DNA from: Hypoxylon rubiginosum
Taxonomy: Eukaryota > Ascomycota > Sordariomycetes > Xylariales > Hypoxylaceae
DNA: 64,000 nucleotides
Assembly: GCA_902806565.1 (NCBI GenBank)
Contig: CADCXA010000014.1
Location: forward strand, 124,001-188,000
Reading direction: 5' to 3'
Part shown: positions 24,185-37,428 of the stretch, in pieces
How positions within the stretch are numbered: the first letter of the stretch is position 1
Layout: the number at the start of each line of letters is the position of its first letter
Made by a program: the position numbers and the translations under genes
The notes under the pieces: generated by a model
The model's database searches: none
What the model saw: only the letters and a program-made list of their open reading frames with translations
What the model was told of the DNA's origin: nothing

Positions 24185-26262
24185 CTACGCAGCCTCCTGA
24201 AAAGCCGTCTTCAGCCCCTCAAAGTGCTCCTGCTCCTCGACGGCCAGCCTGCCGGGCGTGTCGCTGATGATAGTCAGGATCAGGCTGTAGTTATTATACA
24301 GGAAGCGCTCCCTCTTCCGCCTGTCGCCGCCGAAGGCGGCGCTGTACCGGGTCAGGAAGGCCTCCATCTCGCTGCGCAGCCGGCGGAGGCTCGTGACGAC
24401 GGGCTCGTCGTCGCCGGCCTCGGTGCTCAGGGCTAAGATCCCCTGCACCAGCTGCCCGAACCGCTGCGTGCACACGTGCGGCGCCGCCGACAGCTTGCCC
24501 TGCTCGGCCTTGGAGGCGGGCGGGCGCGCGGGCAGCGCCGACGTGAGCGCGCGGACCGAGTCGCAGTGCGCGTTCATGACGAGCTGGAGGCGCGGCCAGA
24601 GCAGCATGGCCGTGCCGTTGAGGTACCCGTCCGCGGCGGGGATCTTGCGGCGCTGCAGCTCGAACTGGAAGTGCTGGTTCAGGCGGATGCCGAGGAGGAC
24701 GCCGAGGGCGTCGTACGTGTCGGCTAGGAGGTCCTTCGTCATGGCCTGGCCCATCTGGAACGTCGGCTCGAATATGTAGGTGAAGTGGCGCGAGATGGCG
24801 GAGTAGGTCAGGGCGGGCGAGAAGAAGGACGCGAGGAACGTGTATTCCGCACTCGCGTTGTCTATGAGGGCGAGGTTGAAGTTTCGGAAGGGAACTTCGA
24901 GGTAGTGCGTAGACTGATCCTCTTCGGCCAAGTAAGAGGATAGTGCGGATTGGTTGTGGGTGCGTAGGAGGTCGATTCGCCGACCCAGGTTGAAGGCATC
25001 ATGCGGTGGTCCTGCGATCTTGGAACTCGACAAGACGGTCCCCTTGCGAGAAGTGTCCTCATTGCCCAGCACATCCGTCTTATCCAACAGGTGTAGTTTT
25101 ATCTTCTTAAGGGCGCTCTCGTAGCGTGTGAATTGGTTGACGTAGTACCATCTCATGGTATTCATGTATGCCTGGCATATTTCGTCTGCTAGAGCTGAAT
25201 GGTGTTTATGGAGAAAGGAGTATAGATCTTTGAACTTGAGGAAGTTCTGATGTTGAATAATCTGCGCGTTGATATGAGGCGAGCGCAGGGCTTTTATCTG
25301 AGCGACAAGGAAGTCTCGTATACGTTCGACAGCCTTGAGCACTAATTTTTCCAACAACGGACCCAAATCCTGAAGCCCTTTGCTACCTTGGGCGCTCGAG
25401 GCGTTTTTCTTTTGCGCAGTAACCCTCCTGTCGATCTCGGCAACAACCTTGACCCAACTTTCGTCGATATGACCGTCGGCAATTTTGGACACTATAGTAG
25501 GTGACACGCTAATCTCCTCGACCACCGGTCCTAAGCCCTTTTCGACTGCTTTCCGGTTTTCTAGTCGCACATTAAGAGCCGTCGACCGGGCTTGTAGAGT
25601 CTCGATATCAGCAGACACTGTGGCAAGGTCGTTCCGAAAACTCGTCAAGTTTGTCTCTACCGAGTTCAAAACCTCATCGCAAGCTCGTATCGATCGGTGC
25701 AAATCCTCAAACTTGGTTTTATCTCGTTCGTCTATAGATGGAAGCAATGAGCAAGTTAAGGGCGGATTCTGAGAGCAACAGGGGACATACATTCTTCAGC
25801 CGCCTGCGGTCTATATGCGTCATCGCCTTCTGTTGCCGAATCTTCTGATAATGCTAGCTCCCGAATAGATAGCCCTCCAAAATCAAAATCAAGTTGGAGG
25901 TCCTCGGCCGATATTGAGCTAGCTGGGTCGTTCGCCGACCTGGTAGTAGACGCATTTTGCCCGTCATCCCCCAAAAGCTTCTCGAGTATCTCGACAGGTT
26001 CGGGCCCAGTATATATCGTTCTTGATTCTTTCAGCGTGGAGCCATTGGCCCTTCGAGAAGATGCCAAGAAAGAAGACGTAGAGGATTCGGTGGACGCTAG
26101 AGAAAGCGAGGACGACCTCGGCGTGAGGCCAGGCCGCTGTTGTGAGGTGATATAGGGGCCGAGACTGCTTGGAGTTCTTCGGGGTGCGGGAGAGTATGGT
26201 CGGCTGCCGGGCTGAGAGGAGGAAGGCGACGATGACTGACCGGCAAGCCGATCGAGCCACAT
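24185..26262 (-). CDS. vps52: GARP complex subunit Vps52
   Basis: Exon 1 is 26262-25791 and exon 2 is 25731-24185. The 59-bp intron splits a Tyr codon. The protein has 672 residues, like yeast Vps52 (641). Vps52 is a coiled-coil tethering subunit of the GARP complex at the trans-Golgi, capturing endosome-derived vesicles. The first about 155 residues are Ser/Pro-rich. Then comes the Vps52/Sac2 family core: LHRSIRACDEVLNSVETNL, LQARSTALNVRLENRKAVEKGL and IDESWVKVVAEID. The conserved block with LRSPHINAQIIQHQNFLKF and NTMRWYYVNQFTRYESAL follows, and the C-terminal Vps52 region ends near FLYNNYSLILTII. No defects seen. The 3' half is GC-rich. Start taken at the first ATG (MWLDRLAG). Confidence 0.93.
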
Positions 26263-27576
26263 ATTCTAAACGCGAACAAGGGGTCGGCTATGAGCTGGGC
26301 CGCGGCATGACTTTATTAGCTACAGCCCGTATTCGGTAAGCTGTAATAATACGGATGCGGTTCGATCGACGAAGGGAGAATGGGAAATTCGCGTTGGTGG
26401 GAATGCAAAATGAAAAGAGTCTCGTGCGTCTTGTTCATAATAATTGGTCAAGTAGTTGTTGAGCTCAGTTGTCGAGCTCCCATTCGGACGACGAGGCCGT
26501 GCAACAGCCTCCTCTAGACAACGGAATGAAGGAGGATGATTGGCTGAGGCTTTAGACACATATCGCTGAAAACAAGTGCCATATGAGGTTAGATTGATTT
26601 CATACCTTACACATCCCGGGTGCCCATAAACAGACTTCAGTTAGCCTTGGATTATGTAAGGCCCACACCTATCTTTAGGTCTCTCCTAAGATTCCCATCC
26701 TCGTCAATCTAGCTGTCTAGATACATACCTTATGTACCTGGCACATATAACTATGTACCTTCTAGATACCACCTAATTCATACTGTACATGAAAATGAAT
26801 CTTCTTACAGCTCAGGAGGAGGTAGATGCAAGGACAGAAAACGACTGTCAGAAGTAGTCACCTTTTCCAACACAATGAAGCCGAATAGGGGGTTCCTATT
26901 CCAAGTCATGCAGGGACCTTAAACGAGTGTGATGTGTAAAAGAGTAATGGAAGCCAAGACGTTTCTCTTTTTGCCCCTCCAGACTAAGGTTTATTTGCAG
27001 CTGAGGGGCATCGATGCATTCCGACCCCCTAAAATCTTGTAGAAAACAGTGGGAAGAAATACGCTGTTCGGGTCCATAGGTGCTGTAGCAAAGGAAAATT
27101 GTGTGCGACATGGCCGCCTAAGCCAGGTCTAGTGTTACTTAAAAACCCACAAATTTCATTCACCCCGCCAAAACACCCTGACGAGGGGAAAAAATAACAA
27201 AAAAAAAAGGCCTATGAGTTTTTGCTTGTGAGTAGGTACCTACGAGCTGCACTGGCTGGTGCACTGATTAATTGGGCTAATGGCAACGTCAACCTAATCC
27301 AGCCTATCAGGTGCTGCGTAAAGTCTAAACTGTGCGCCCGAACCTGGGAACGTCAAAGGCAAAAAAGACGGGACATTTTTTCTTCCCAGATTATTGGGCT
27401 CTACTTTTTTTTTTTCTTTACCCCCTCTGGATCTCCTCTCATTCTTCTTCAAAAAACCTCCCTCCTCTCTACATAAAGTCCACCAACTCCAGCTTGGTCT
27501 CGGACATTCCAGCTGTACCAATTGCACATCTTCCTTTCGATTCTACCAACAACTTTCATTCAGTCAATCCTTCAAG
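26263..27576. other. Divergent promoter region of VPS52 and eIF5A
   Basis: The eIF5A side (about 27405-27475) has T-rich and CT-rich stretches just upstream of the start codon, common for strongly expressed fungal translation genes. The middle carries several GGTACC/TAGGTAC-type short motifs. No gene supported. Confidence 0.6.
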
Positions 27577-28452
27577 ATGGCGGACAACGAGGTACGTGAC
27601 AAGTCTCCTTTTTTTTTTGTGGTCGATCGCAAAGAAGGGCGGGCGAGTACTTAAAAAAAAAACACCCCGCATTACGCATCGCCATCGAACCCCGCGATGC
27701 TTTAACGTCTTAATACCGCCATCGCATCCATCTCTAGCTACGGCTACGACTACAGTTACGATCGTATCCATGTCTAGGGCTATGGCTTGCTTGTCGCCCG
27801 CGATCGCGCTTCCGAGTATAGCTATCATGATGTGCTGACCAAGTTTGCCCCTCTACAGTATGCGATCGAAAAGGATGGTGATGCTGGTGCATCCAAGACC
27901 ATCCCCATGCAGTGCTCGGCTCTGCGCAAGGGCGGAAACGTCGTTATCAAGGGCCGCCCTTGCAAGATCGTAGACATGTCTACCTCCAAGACGGGCAAGC
28001 ACGGCCACGCCAAGGTCCATCTCGTCGCTCTCGACCTCTTCACCCAGAAGAAGCTCGAAGATCTTTGCCCCTCCACCCACAACATGGAGGTCCCCGTCAC
28101 TACCTTGAAGCAGTACAACCTGGTGAGTAGACTTGCGTACTATGCGATCTGCATCGCGTTGGTAGAGGAGTCGTGTTAACATGGCCAACTCGTAGGCTTA
28201 TATCGACGATGACTATATTGTCATGCACGACGTCACCACCAGCGAGGAGCGACGTGACATCAAACTTCCCGAGGGCGAACTTGGCAACAAGATCATTGCT
28301 GCTGAAGAGGCCGGTACTACACCTGGTAAGTTGCTATCGCTATTTTGTATTTGCCACCCAGGGTTTTAACAAGAATTCCAGTCATCACCGTTCTGGGAGC
28401 TATGGGTGAGGAGGGCGTCATCAAGGTCGATGAGCCTTCCTCCAAGGATTAA
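27577..28452 (+). CDS. eIF5A: Translation factor eIF5A
   Basis: Exons 27577-27591, 27859-28122, 28196-28325 and 28382-28452 give 159 residues. eIF5A promotes elongation and termination, notably at polyproline stretches, after one Lys is changed to hypusine. The hypusination loop [13 protein letters not shown] is intact (Lys52). The C-terminal OB domain reads [18 protein letters not shown] and [16 protein letters not shown]. The gene starts with a five-codon exon (MADNE) followed by a 267-bp intron. The next exon opens with [13 protein letters not shown], whereas fungal relatives usually show HEHTFE-like residues there. Either a small exon lies inside intron 1, or the N-terminus has diverged. 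The remaining introns are 73 and 56 bp. Confidence 0.95.
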
Positions 28453-29475
28453 GTCTCCTCCAAGGAGACTTGGGCCTTATGCGGACGATATCAACGGATC
28501 GAGCTCCGCTACCTGCCTCTGCCAACTTGGACATTGACCTAAAGGGAGATCGCTAAACTGGGACAGTAGTAGTTAGATCCGTGCAGACGTCTGTCCATAG
28601 CCTATTCACTATGGATTTTCTGTATGGTCGGCTATCCACGATGGGGGATTAAGCAGCTGGCACGACGATCTTATGGATTTCGCATTTGTCCCCATCTCTT
28701 TTTTGAGCAACGTGGTGTGCAGTGCGGAAGGTCTTCACCAAAACAAGGCTCGCTATTTTATTGGCACTCAAGCTATCCTGCGAATTTACGATGTCTCCCT
28801 TTACGTCCCGTCCCCGCAAGTACCTCATATGTGACTAAAAGCGGTGACCGTGTCAAGGTGCACTTTGTGTTACTATCTCCTGATGTGGATTAGAACTGGA
28901 CGTAAAAATAGTATTAAATAATTTGCGCAGTAATATATTATGATCGACGTAACTTGACTTGAATCAGAGGAAACCGGCTTACAAGCAATTGCTTCTTCGA
29001 AATGACTTAGCGAACGGCGCAAATAAGCGCAATTAATAAAACCTCGTGAGTACAGTAGTTAGATCGGAGTAGAGATGGAAACGATGATCCTCTTGAATAT
29101 CTTAGGGTCGTAGTGTTTCCAACTGCAGGGCGACCTGCATGCTAACAGCTAGCGAACAGATCAAGTTAGTTAAGAAAGGATTTTATCTAGAGTAGAATAG
29201 TAAGAAAATAGCTCTGTCGAAAAGAGACTCGGTACGGTGACGTGACTTGTGTTACTGTTACTAGTAGTATTATACGTACATATGTATATAATCTGTTCGA
29301 TAATCTATTCGATAATCTATACGTTGCTAGGTTTCTTGATATCAAAATCGAACAAGGAGCTTTGTCCATTAGTCTTTTTCCCGCTTTCCTATTGTGTGCC
29401 CCACGCTTTCTTCTTCTTTTCTTTGTCCTGCATGCTACCTCTCTCGGCACCAATCAAATCGAGGATCGAAAAGAG
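28453..29475. other. Intergenic region between eIF5A and RRN7
   Basis: eIF5A 3' UTR, then AT-rich DNA and the RRN7 promoter. The frame of RRN7 is open upstream to about 29242, but that part is low in coding character and the zinc ribbon starts just after the ATG at 29476. No gene seen. Confidence 0.6.
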
Positions 29476-31332
29476 ATGGCACCGACGAAGTACCACCGCT
29501 TCCGTCAAGGCGAGCGGTGCGACGAATGCGGTGCGCGGCAGTGGTACGCCCAGGACGCGATCCGGTACTGTCGCAACGGGCACCGGCTGGAAGGGTTCGC
29601 GGAGCACGAGGGCGACGAGGACGCCTTCGGCACCCAGGGCAAGGTCAGCCGGCGCAAGAAGGAGGCGCGCAAGAAGGTCGCCGTCAAGCTCACCGGCGAC
29701 GAGGGCAGGGAGCTGTACCTCGAGGTGTTGCAGCTGATCCTGCTGAAGCAGGTCTGGTGGCTGGTCAGGGAGAAAGGGTTCCCGGACGACTTCGAGGAGA
29801 TCGTGAGGGCGCTATGGACGCTCCGGGTGAGGAACCTGCCGCTGCAGGAGAGCGGGGAGGAGAAGAAGCGGAGGGGGGGGAGCGATTGGGAGCAGGACGG
29901 CTTTTCATCAAGCGCTGGGTCTACCTTGTTCAGCTCGCAGAGCGAGGGGACGGGCTTCGAGTCGTCTGATTTCGATCACTCGGACGCTACGACGGCTACG
30001 TGGGCCCCGGATGCGAGTAAGCGGTGGAAGCTACCGAAACTGTTCGATACGCTGTCCTTGTGCTACCTGGGCTGCTTGGTGCGGCGGCTACCGGCCACTA
30101 CTGCGGATTTCTGCAGCTGGGCACAAAAGGGGGAAATAGACTTCCTTGCCGCGGTATGTTATTGACTACATCCATCCGTGACGGCAATTTAGACAAGCTC
30201 ATACATAATCTGTTCTAGTTTAATAGTATCCCGCGTAACGTGCGGGACCGATTACCCGCGGCATATCACCGAGCTCTACAGGTGAGGGATCATATCCGGC
30301 CGGGTCGACTACAGGCTGCTGTGCAAGAGCTTGTGATATCGTTCAAGGTCAACTTCGACACCGTATTCCCACCGCTCAACTATGTACCCATACTCGTCCG
30401 GTTCATGACAGACTTGACTCTCCCTAGTAGGTCTTCTCTACAGCCGGTTATGGAAACAGTACTTGGCTAACACGATCTAGTTGAAACATATCTTGCAGCC
30501 AAATGCATTACCAAGATCCTCAAAACAGATTATTCGTATCCTACAGGGGGGAAGAGGATCCGGAAGATGGACAACCCAGAGGTTTTCCTAATTGCGCTGC
30601 TTGTCGTATCCGCCAAGCTGCTCTATCCGCTCGACGATATCGAACGGCCCCCTCGAAGCGGCGAAGATCCTCGAAGCGTAAAAGTCGACTGGGCGCAGTG
30701 GCAGGAATCCATGCGAGAGGAAACAAACGAGACATCGCCTAATCTGCTACGAGGCGATGAATACAAAGTCACGGCAGAGGACGTACTTAATTTGGATAAG
30801 ACCAAGCTGGACGATTACATGGACTGGTTTGAAAAGATGTGGATAGGAGATGGTGATGCTAAAAGTAATTATGAACTTATATCCTCCGAATTGTGTAGTC
30901 ATGCTAACCCCTTTTCCAGCCGACGAAAGAATACGGCAACCGTTCCAGGGCCAGGGCCGTCTTTCCGTCCCGAGTAAGGAATCGAACCAAGACCAAGAAA
31001 TCGATCGAATCAAAAGTAGATACGCAGTCTTGAACGGCTCCATGATTGCAGTCGAACCAGTACCTGATCCCGACGATGTAGAAGCAAAAAAAGAAAAACA
31101 ACCTCGAGACTTCTGCCCGGTGTGGCGGACGCAAGAGGACCTCCCGGATGCAGCTAGGGCGCTATACAGCAAAGCCGCGAGCCTGGCGGCCATACCTTTG
31201 AGCACGCTGGTTAGGGGTGCTACGCAGATCGAGAGGAGGCTGGAAGTATGGTGTGCGCAACGCGCGAGCAAGCAGCGGGATAAGGGAAAGGGGAAAGGGG
31301 TTTGGACGGGAGGCGACGATATGGAGGATTAG
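29476..31332 (+). CDS. rrn7: RNA polymerase I initiation factor Rrn7 (TFIIB-like)
   Basis: Exons 29476-30153, 30219-30426, 30481-30864 and 30920-31332 give 560 residues. Introns are 65, 54 and 55 bp. Rrn7 is the TFIIB-related subunit of yeast core factor, equivalent to human TAF1B, and recruits Pol I to rDNA promoters. The N-terminal zinc ribbon is visible as Cys15, Cys18, Cys32 and His36 in GERCDECGARQ and RYCRNGHR. It is followed by a helical, cyclin-fold-like region: LYLEVLQLILLKQVWWLV, LSLCYLGCLVRRLP and EVFLIALLVVSAKLLYPLDD. A Ser-rich linker (about 120-165) and a basic C-terminus with KGKGKG complete it. Start chosen at the ATG directly before the zinc ribbon. Confidence 0.87.
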
Positions 31333-31714
31333 AGTGTCAGTGTCTATCGTAGAAGCTGCTTATTATAGAAACATACTCTATAGACGATTCAATATGGCTT
31401 AAGATAAACAATGGACGGTTTCAGGGCTCTATAATATTCTAGTTCTTCGTCGCTTAATCGTAGGCTCTGATGTACAGTGCCAATAAGGGGTATCTTGTAC
31501 TTGTACTTGAAGTAGCCAGTGCACATACAGCTGGTCCCAGTTGACAAATTTCTGTAGCCTTAGGTAACGCAAAAAATCCAAAAGTCAAGGTCACCTGACT
31601 TCAGCCCACTAGGGTTCGTCTACAGTGGAATTTCAAACCCCCACCGAATTTTTATGAGCCGACATCATCTTCGACTTCCCACCAAACAACTTCACTTCAC
31701 GACAGATAGCCAAG
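31333..31714. promoter_or_regulatory. RRN7 3' flank and ubiquitin-L40 promoter
   Basis: Contains the promoter and most of the 5' UTR of the downstream ubiquitin-L40 gene. The 5' UTR runs directly into the split start codon (A at 31715). No other gene. Confidence 0.5.
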
Positions 31715-32348
<634 letters not shown>

Positions 32349-33333
32349 ACGATTCGTCCACCTTATTCCATCTCTTCGGCGTCTTGGTTTGGGGTGTATC
32401 ATGATGAGCACGCTGCGAAAAATGGGGCGGATAGAGAGACATCTTTCGACCATTACGATGAGTTTTTTTTTCGACTGCGGAAATAGCATACTCTAGTTCG
32501 GTAGCAATCGAGTTGTGATGCACATGACAGATCCGAACCGGCATGCATTTAGTGACGGCATTGATTTGCGTCCTAGTAACATGATGAATTATCTTACCAC
32601 TTGGTCGATGGATGATCCTATTACATTATCACCTTGTGACAAATTTCTGGCTGCCCTTCCCTCTGCGCTTGATCTTTACTAACCTAGCATCACCGGTTGT
32701 TTAACAAATAAGGACCAAATCCAGATTATAAGCCAAATAGAATAAAAATCGAGCATTCTAGTCAATATCTGTAAAATAGGTTCTTGTAAGCCTATAGCTA
32801 TTAGATGTCCTGCTATTAAATAGTGCTACCTTAAACCCACAACTACATCTTTGCGAAGATCCTATGAAAAGAGGGGTTTTCCCTATAGAAATTTGCATAG
32901 AGTAATGGCGCCAATCACTTGTATACAATAGAATAACTTTCATATTTGTTTCTCGAACAATTCTACTTTCCAAGACATGTGCAACAGCTTACTGGTGGGA
33001 TAATGAATAGAAGCTGGCATTAAAAAAAGATACAGGGGTACAATTTAGTCAGGGACTTGCACCCAATAAAAACAAACGTCAAGGGCCAGAGCTTAGCTTC
33101 CAGGCAAATTAATTGCGGCTATTGATCGGCATGCTTCCGTGTCTGCGTGTCCTCAAACAGCTACGTACTAACGCAGCAGCCGCAGCCACTATCGTCAAGT
33201 ACCTACCCAGCTACCATACTTTCACCTCTAAAGTGAACCACCAACTACCACGCGAACGATCTGTCGTTGATCGGGACAGCCGAAACATCTTGTCGCCACT
33301 AAGAAGTGCCATAGGAGGGGGTCAAAAGAAAAG
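32349..33333. other. Intergenic region
   Basis: AT-rich DNA holding the 3' UTR of the ubiquitin-L40 gene and the promoter of the Yip1-family gene. No supported gene. Confidence 0.6.
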
Positions 33334-34536
33334 ATGGCGAACTCCGGCTACGATGCCGTCGTAGATATTGACGACGAGGTACGTCTTTGGCAACCTGGGG
33401 GGGAAAGCTCATGGTGGTAGAGCGTTTGATGCATGGCATACCCCTTCACGCTGCCTCCCTACCCAACTTGCGCAGATTGACTATTAGAGTAGGCGCTAAC
33501 ATATCTTTACCAGGGCGACCTCGGACACACCGACCTGCAGGAAGACCTCGAATTCCACAACTCCAGCTTCACCGAGCCGACCTCCCGCAAAGGCGGCGGC
33601 GCATCGAGCGGCGGCTCAGGCCTACCGCTCCCCGCCACCGCACCCGGCGGCCCCGGAGGCACATCCTCTAACTCCTCTTCCAAAAGATACCTATGGACCA
33701 TCTCGTTCTACGCGCAGTACTTCGACGTCGACACGTCGAGCGTGCTGGCGCGGTGCTGGGCCGCGCTGTACCCGCGCGCCAACTTCCTCGACGTGCTCGA
33801 GGGGAACCCGGACCTCTACGGGCCTTTCTGGATCGCGACTACGGTTGTGCTGATATTGTTTCTTGGGGGTACTATTAGTCAGTACCTCGCGAGTACGGGG
33901 CAGGGGCCGTTTGAGTATGATTTTAAGCTGTTGAGCGGTACGTTCTTTTTGTTTGTTCCGGTGTAGAGGTCGGGGAAGATATGTCGGGTTGGCACTCTTC
34001 TAGAGAGGGGTGATCGAAGAGAGGAACAGGAAGACAATATAAATCAAGGCACATGCTAACAACGAGACATGCATACAGGCGCCGCCGGCCTCGTCTACGG
34101 CTACACCCTAGTAATCCCCGTGCTCCTCTTCGGCGCGCTCCGGTACTTCGGCAGCGAGTCGGCCAACCTGCTCGAGTGCTGGGCCCTGTACGGCTACTCG
34201 AACCTGATCTGGATCCCCGTCGCCCTCATCAGCTGGTCGCCCGTCACCGTCCTCAACTGGGTCTTCGTCGGCGTCGGCTTCGGCGTGTCGGTTGCCTTCC
34301 TCCTGCGCAACCTGTACCCCGTCCTCAGCGCCACCGACCGCCAGACCAGCAAGGTGCTGCTGATCCTCGTCGTGGCCCTTCACGCCGGTCTCGCCATCGC
34401 GATCAAGGTCCTGTTCTTCGCTGCTGGGAGCCCCGTCTCCGGTGGTCCGGAGGGGGATACCCCGCCGGCTGCTGGTGGGGATCAGCCTCCTGCTGGTGAC
34501 GATGGCGCCGGCGACGCTTCGAGGTTCCTCTTCTAG
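33334..34536 (+). CDS. Yip1-domain Golgi membrane protein
   Basis: Exons 33334-33378, 33514-33937 and 34079-34536 give 308 residues. Introns are 135 and 141 bp. Yip1-family proteins bind Rab GTPases and work in ER-Golgi vesicle traffic. After a Gly/Ser-rich cytosolic N-terminus come the typical pre-membrane segment YAQYFDVDTSSVLARCWAAL with NFLDVLEGNPDLYGPFWI. Five hydrophobic spans follow: IATTVVLILFLGGTIS, GLVYGYTLVIPVLLFGAL, a segment around WALYGYSNLIWIPVALIS, VLNWVFVGVGFGVSVAFLL and KVLLILVVALHAGLAIAI. A short Pro/Gly-rich tail ends the protein. The DLYGPFWI signature and YGYSNLIWIP motif are family hallmarks. It resembles YIPF1/2-type members more than Yip1 itself, but the subgroup is not settled. 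Confidence 0.88.
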
Positions 34537-35600
34537 AGGGAGGGGTGACGGGGTCGTGGGAGGTGAAGAGATGTGCTGTTCGTTGAAACGATTAGCAGGA
34601 CCATGGTCGGTATCGCTAGTGGAAGAAACTGTATCATTGTATTTTCTGGCGTTTTTACACAGGTGGGCTCTAAGCACGTAATAGTGTTATTATGTACACT
34701 ACATCAGGTGGCAAGTTGATACCTTTTCTGTACCAATGGATCATGTGGGCATATTTACTTTGATATTGATATTCGTCTCCCGAGACTTTTTGCTGTGATT
34801 CTCCAAGGACGTTGTATGTACGGCGGTTTTATGTAAAAGTACTGCTGGTTGCTGGCAAGTGATCAATTTGCCTAGCTAGTCTCTATCTACACGGAAGTTT
34901 TGATGCTATAGATGCCATCCTAGACTGCTTTATAACTCCCCTGAGTCTTCTACATGTTCACTCGATCTCAGCCACGAGTCTAAACTACTAATGAACCCCT
35001 TTTAAACAAATCAAATTAATATTGGCAACAACGCAGGTAAGGTACTTATAATCTATATCAATCTGCTCGTAAAACATTAATCCATTAATACATATTTTTT
35101 TTCTATTTAGTCTATTAAGTTATGCACTGGTAAATGCTTATGCCTAAACTACCCTTTGTCTAACTTTGGCACCCGTTGAGCTATATTGCAGAAAATTCGT
35201 AGAAGAAATCTTGAATAATTGTCCATTAATTTTTCATAATCTTTAAAATTATTCTGTATGATTATTTTGAATCGGCCATTTCTTCTCAACTCATCTGTGG
35301 CATTGATATCTAAGGCGAACATACCGCTTCTCAGTGCAATGACGGAGTGTATATCACACGCTCGATACCTCCTAGACGAATGTAACTGTAATTGGTAAAG
35401 AAGGGTCGAAAAGGGACTCCTGCTTCTACCTCACTACGCCCGACACGTTCACTACGCCCGACATGTTAAAGATTACACAAGAAGACGAGGCTACGCAGGA
35501 AGATAGTTCCAAAGGTAGAACCTCGTCTCGAGTTCTAGGATGCCTCAGAACTCTTCCATACTCCTAAAAGTGACTCAAGACCGGAATAAATAGCATTACA
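34537..35600. other. Intergenic region
   Basis: About 1.06 kb of AT-rich DNA with no coding signal. It contains a near-direct duplication around 35440-35465 (ACTACGCCCGACA). Holds the promoter of the WW-HET gene. Confidence 0.6.
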
Positions 35601-37394
35601 ATGGCAGAGCGCATATCGACACGATATAAATACACTCCACTAGACGTTACAAAGGAAGATATAAGACTGGTCAAGCTGCTTCCTGGAGACTTCGACCGTG
35701 ACATTCATGTCCAAATTATCCACCAGCCTTTCAAAGAGACCGAGTCTCCAGTAGACGACTTTTCGAAACGACTTAGCATTGGAGAACTTCAGGAAACGTT
35801 ACCATATGACTGGACCGTAAAGGAGACGATAGAGGGACGATATCTGTTTATCTCCAAGACCACAAACGCAACAAGTTGGGACCACCCTTTAGCAAGCGTT
35901 CCGGGGTCTGCATTCGCTACCCATCCGGACAACACTCGACAAACGCTCCCCAAGTACGATGCACTATCGTATACATGGGGCCGGGGTCCGAGAGTGGAGC
36001 GTATCTACGTTGCATCTGAAGACCAAGAGTCTGCTGAGCAGTCACAAGCACCAATGCTGACCTTAGATATCCATTGTAATCTTGCAAATGCCATGCGGTA
36101 CATACGGCATGCCGACCAGGCCCGAAATCTATGGATAGATGCAATCTGCATCAACCAAGCGGACCTGGCAGAGAGAGATCTTCAGATCAAGCGAATGGGT
36201 AGGATATTCGGCAGATCAGCGGCCGTCATAATCTGGCTCGGCCCGTCTTCGAGCTCGAGCTCGCTTGCTCTCGCGAAATTACACCACCTAGGTCAACAGG
36301 TCGAGCACACGGTTGGCCGCTGGTACCCGTCTCCAGGCGTGGCGGAGCCGGCGCTGGGCGACCCGAGGGTGCCTCTGCCATTCGACGAAGAAGCATGGGA
36401 CGCAATTCGGGACCTCCTTTCGCGGGCGTGGTTCGAACGCGTCTGGGTCCAGCAGGAGGCACGATACGCGCGCAGCGGGACCGTCCAATGCGGCTCCGAC
36501 GCCATGCCCTGGAACTTCTTCCGAAGGGCCGTCCTGACCCTCCGCGAGAAGGCGTCTCTCCCGAAGAGGCTTGTCGGGCCGGTGGAGGACGCGAGGGGGG
36601 TCTGCAACTCCCGGTATCGCAACGACTTCTTCTGGCTGATGGTCATGAGCCGGAAGCAAAAGTGTGCGGAGCTCAGAGACAAAGTCTACGGCGTCCTCGC
36701 TCTCTGCCCTCCAAAGCTTACGCGCGCAATCAAGCCACGGTATGACAAGCCCCTTATCGAGGTATACATGGAGGCCTTCCTTGCTTCCTCTGCCATCACC
36801 CGTCGCCTGGACCTCCTTTCCCACATCAACCACGGGACGTCGTCCTGGGGGGAGCCGTCTTGGGTACCCGACTGGTCGCGGGGAGTGGACAATTTCCTCC
36901 AGATGGCCTTCTTTTCCACCGCGGCCGGCATGTCCGAAGCCAGCTACGAATTCGTGGCCCCGAAGACGCTGCGGGTGAAAGGCCTGTCGGTCGGGGAGGT
37001 CCGCCGAGCCGAGAGAGCGGTCCAGGGAGACGGCGACAGGGTTTTCGAGATCTGGAGGCACGCGGACACCTTGGGCGTCGAGGGATGGTCGGGAGACCGG
37101 TCCGGGGAGCTGTTGGAAGCGTTTCTGGACCTCGTCCTGACCGGCAAGACACGGGAGCGGTATCCGACGAATCTCTCCTACCCGAGCTGGGTGGACTTCA
37201 AAAACAAACTTGTAAACGACGAATCCGGAGACGGCGCATCTCTCGGGATGCTGCTACCACAGATCCGCACGTCACGCCTACGGAACCTCTCATTTGTCGT
37301 TACCAGCCAGGGGTTACTGGGTCTCGCACCGACACATACGGCACCAGGTGAGTTCTCTCTCAGATCCTCGACGAGCAGGAACGACAACACCGCT

Positions 37395-37428
<34 letters not shown>

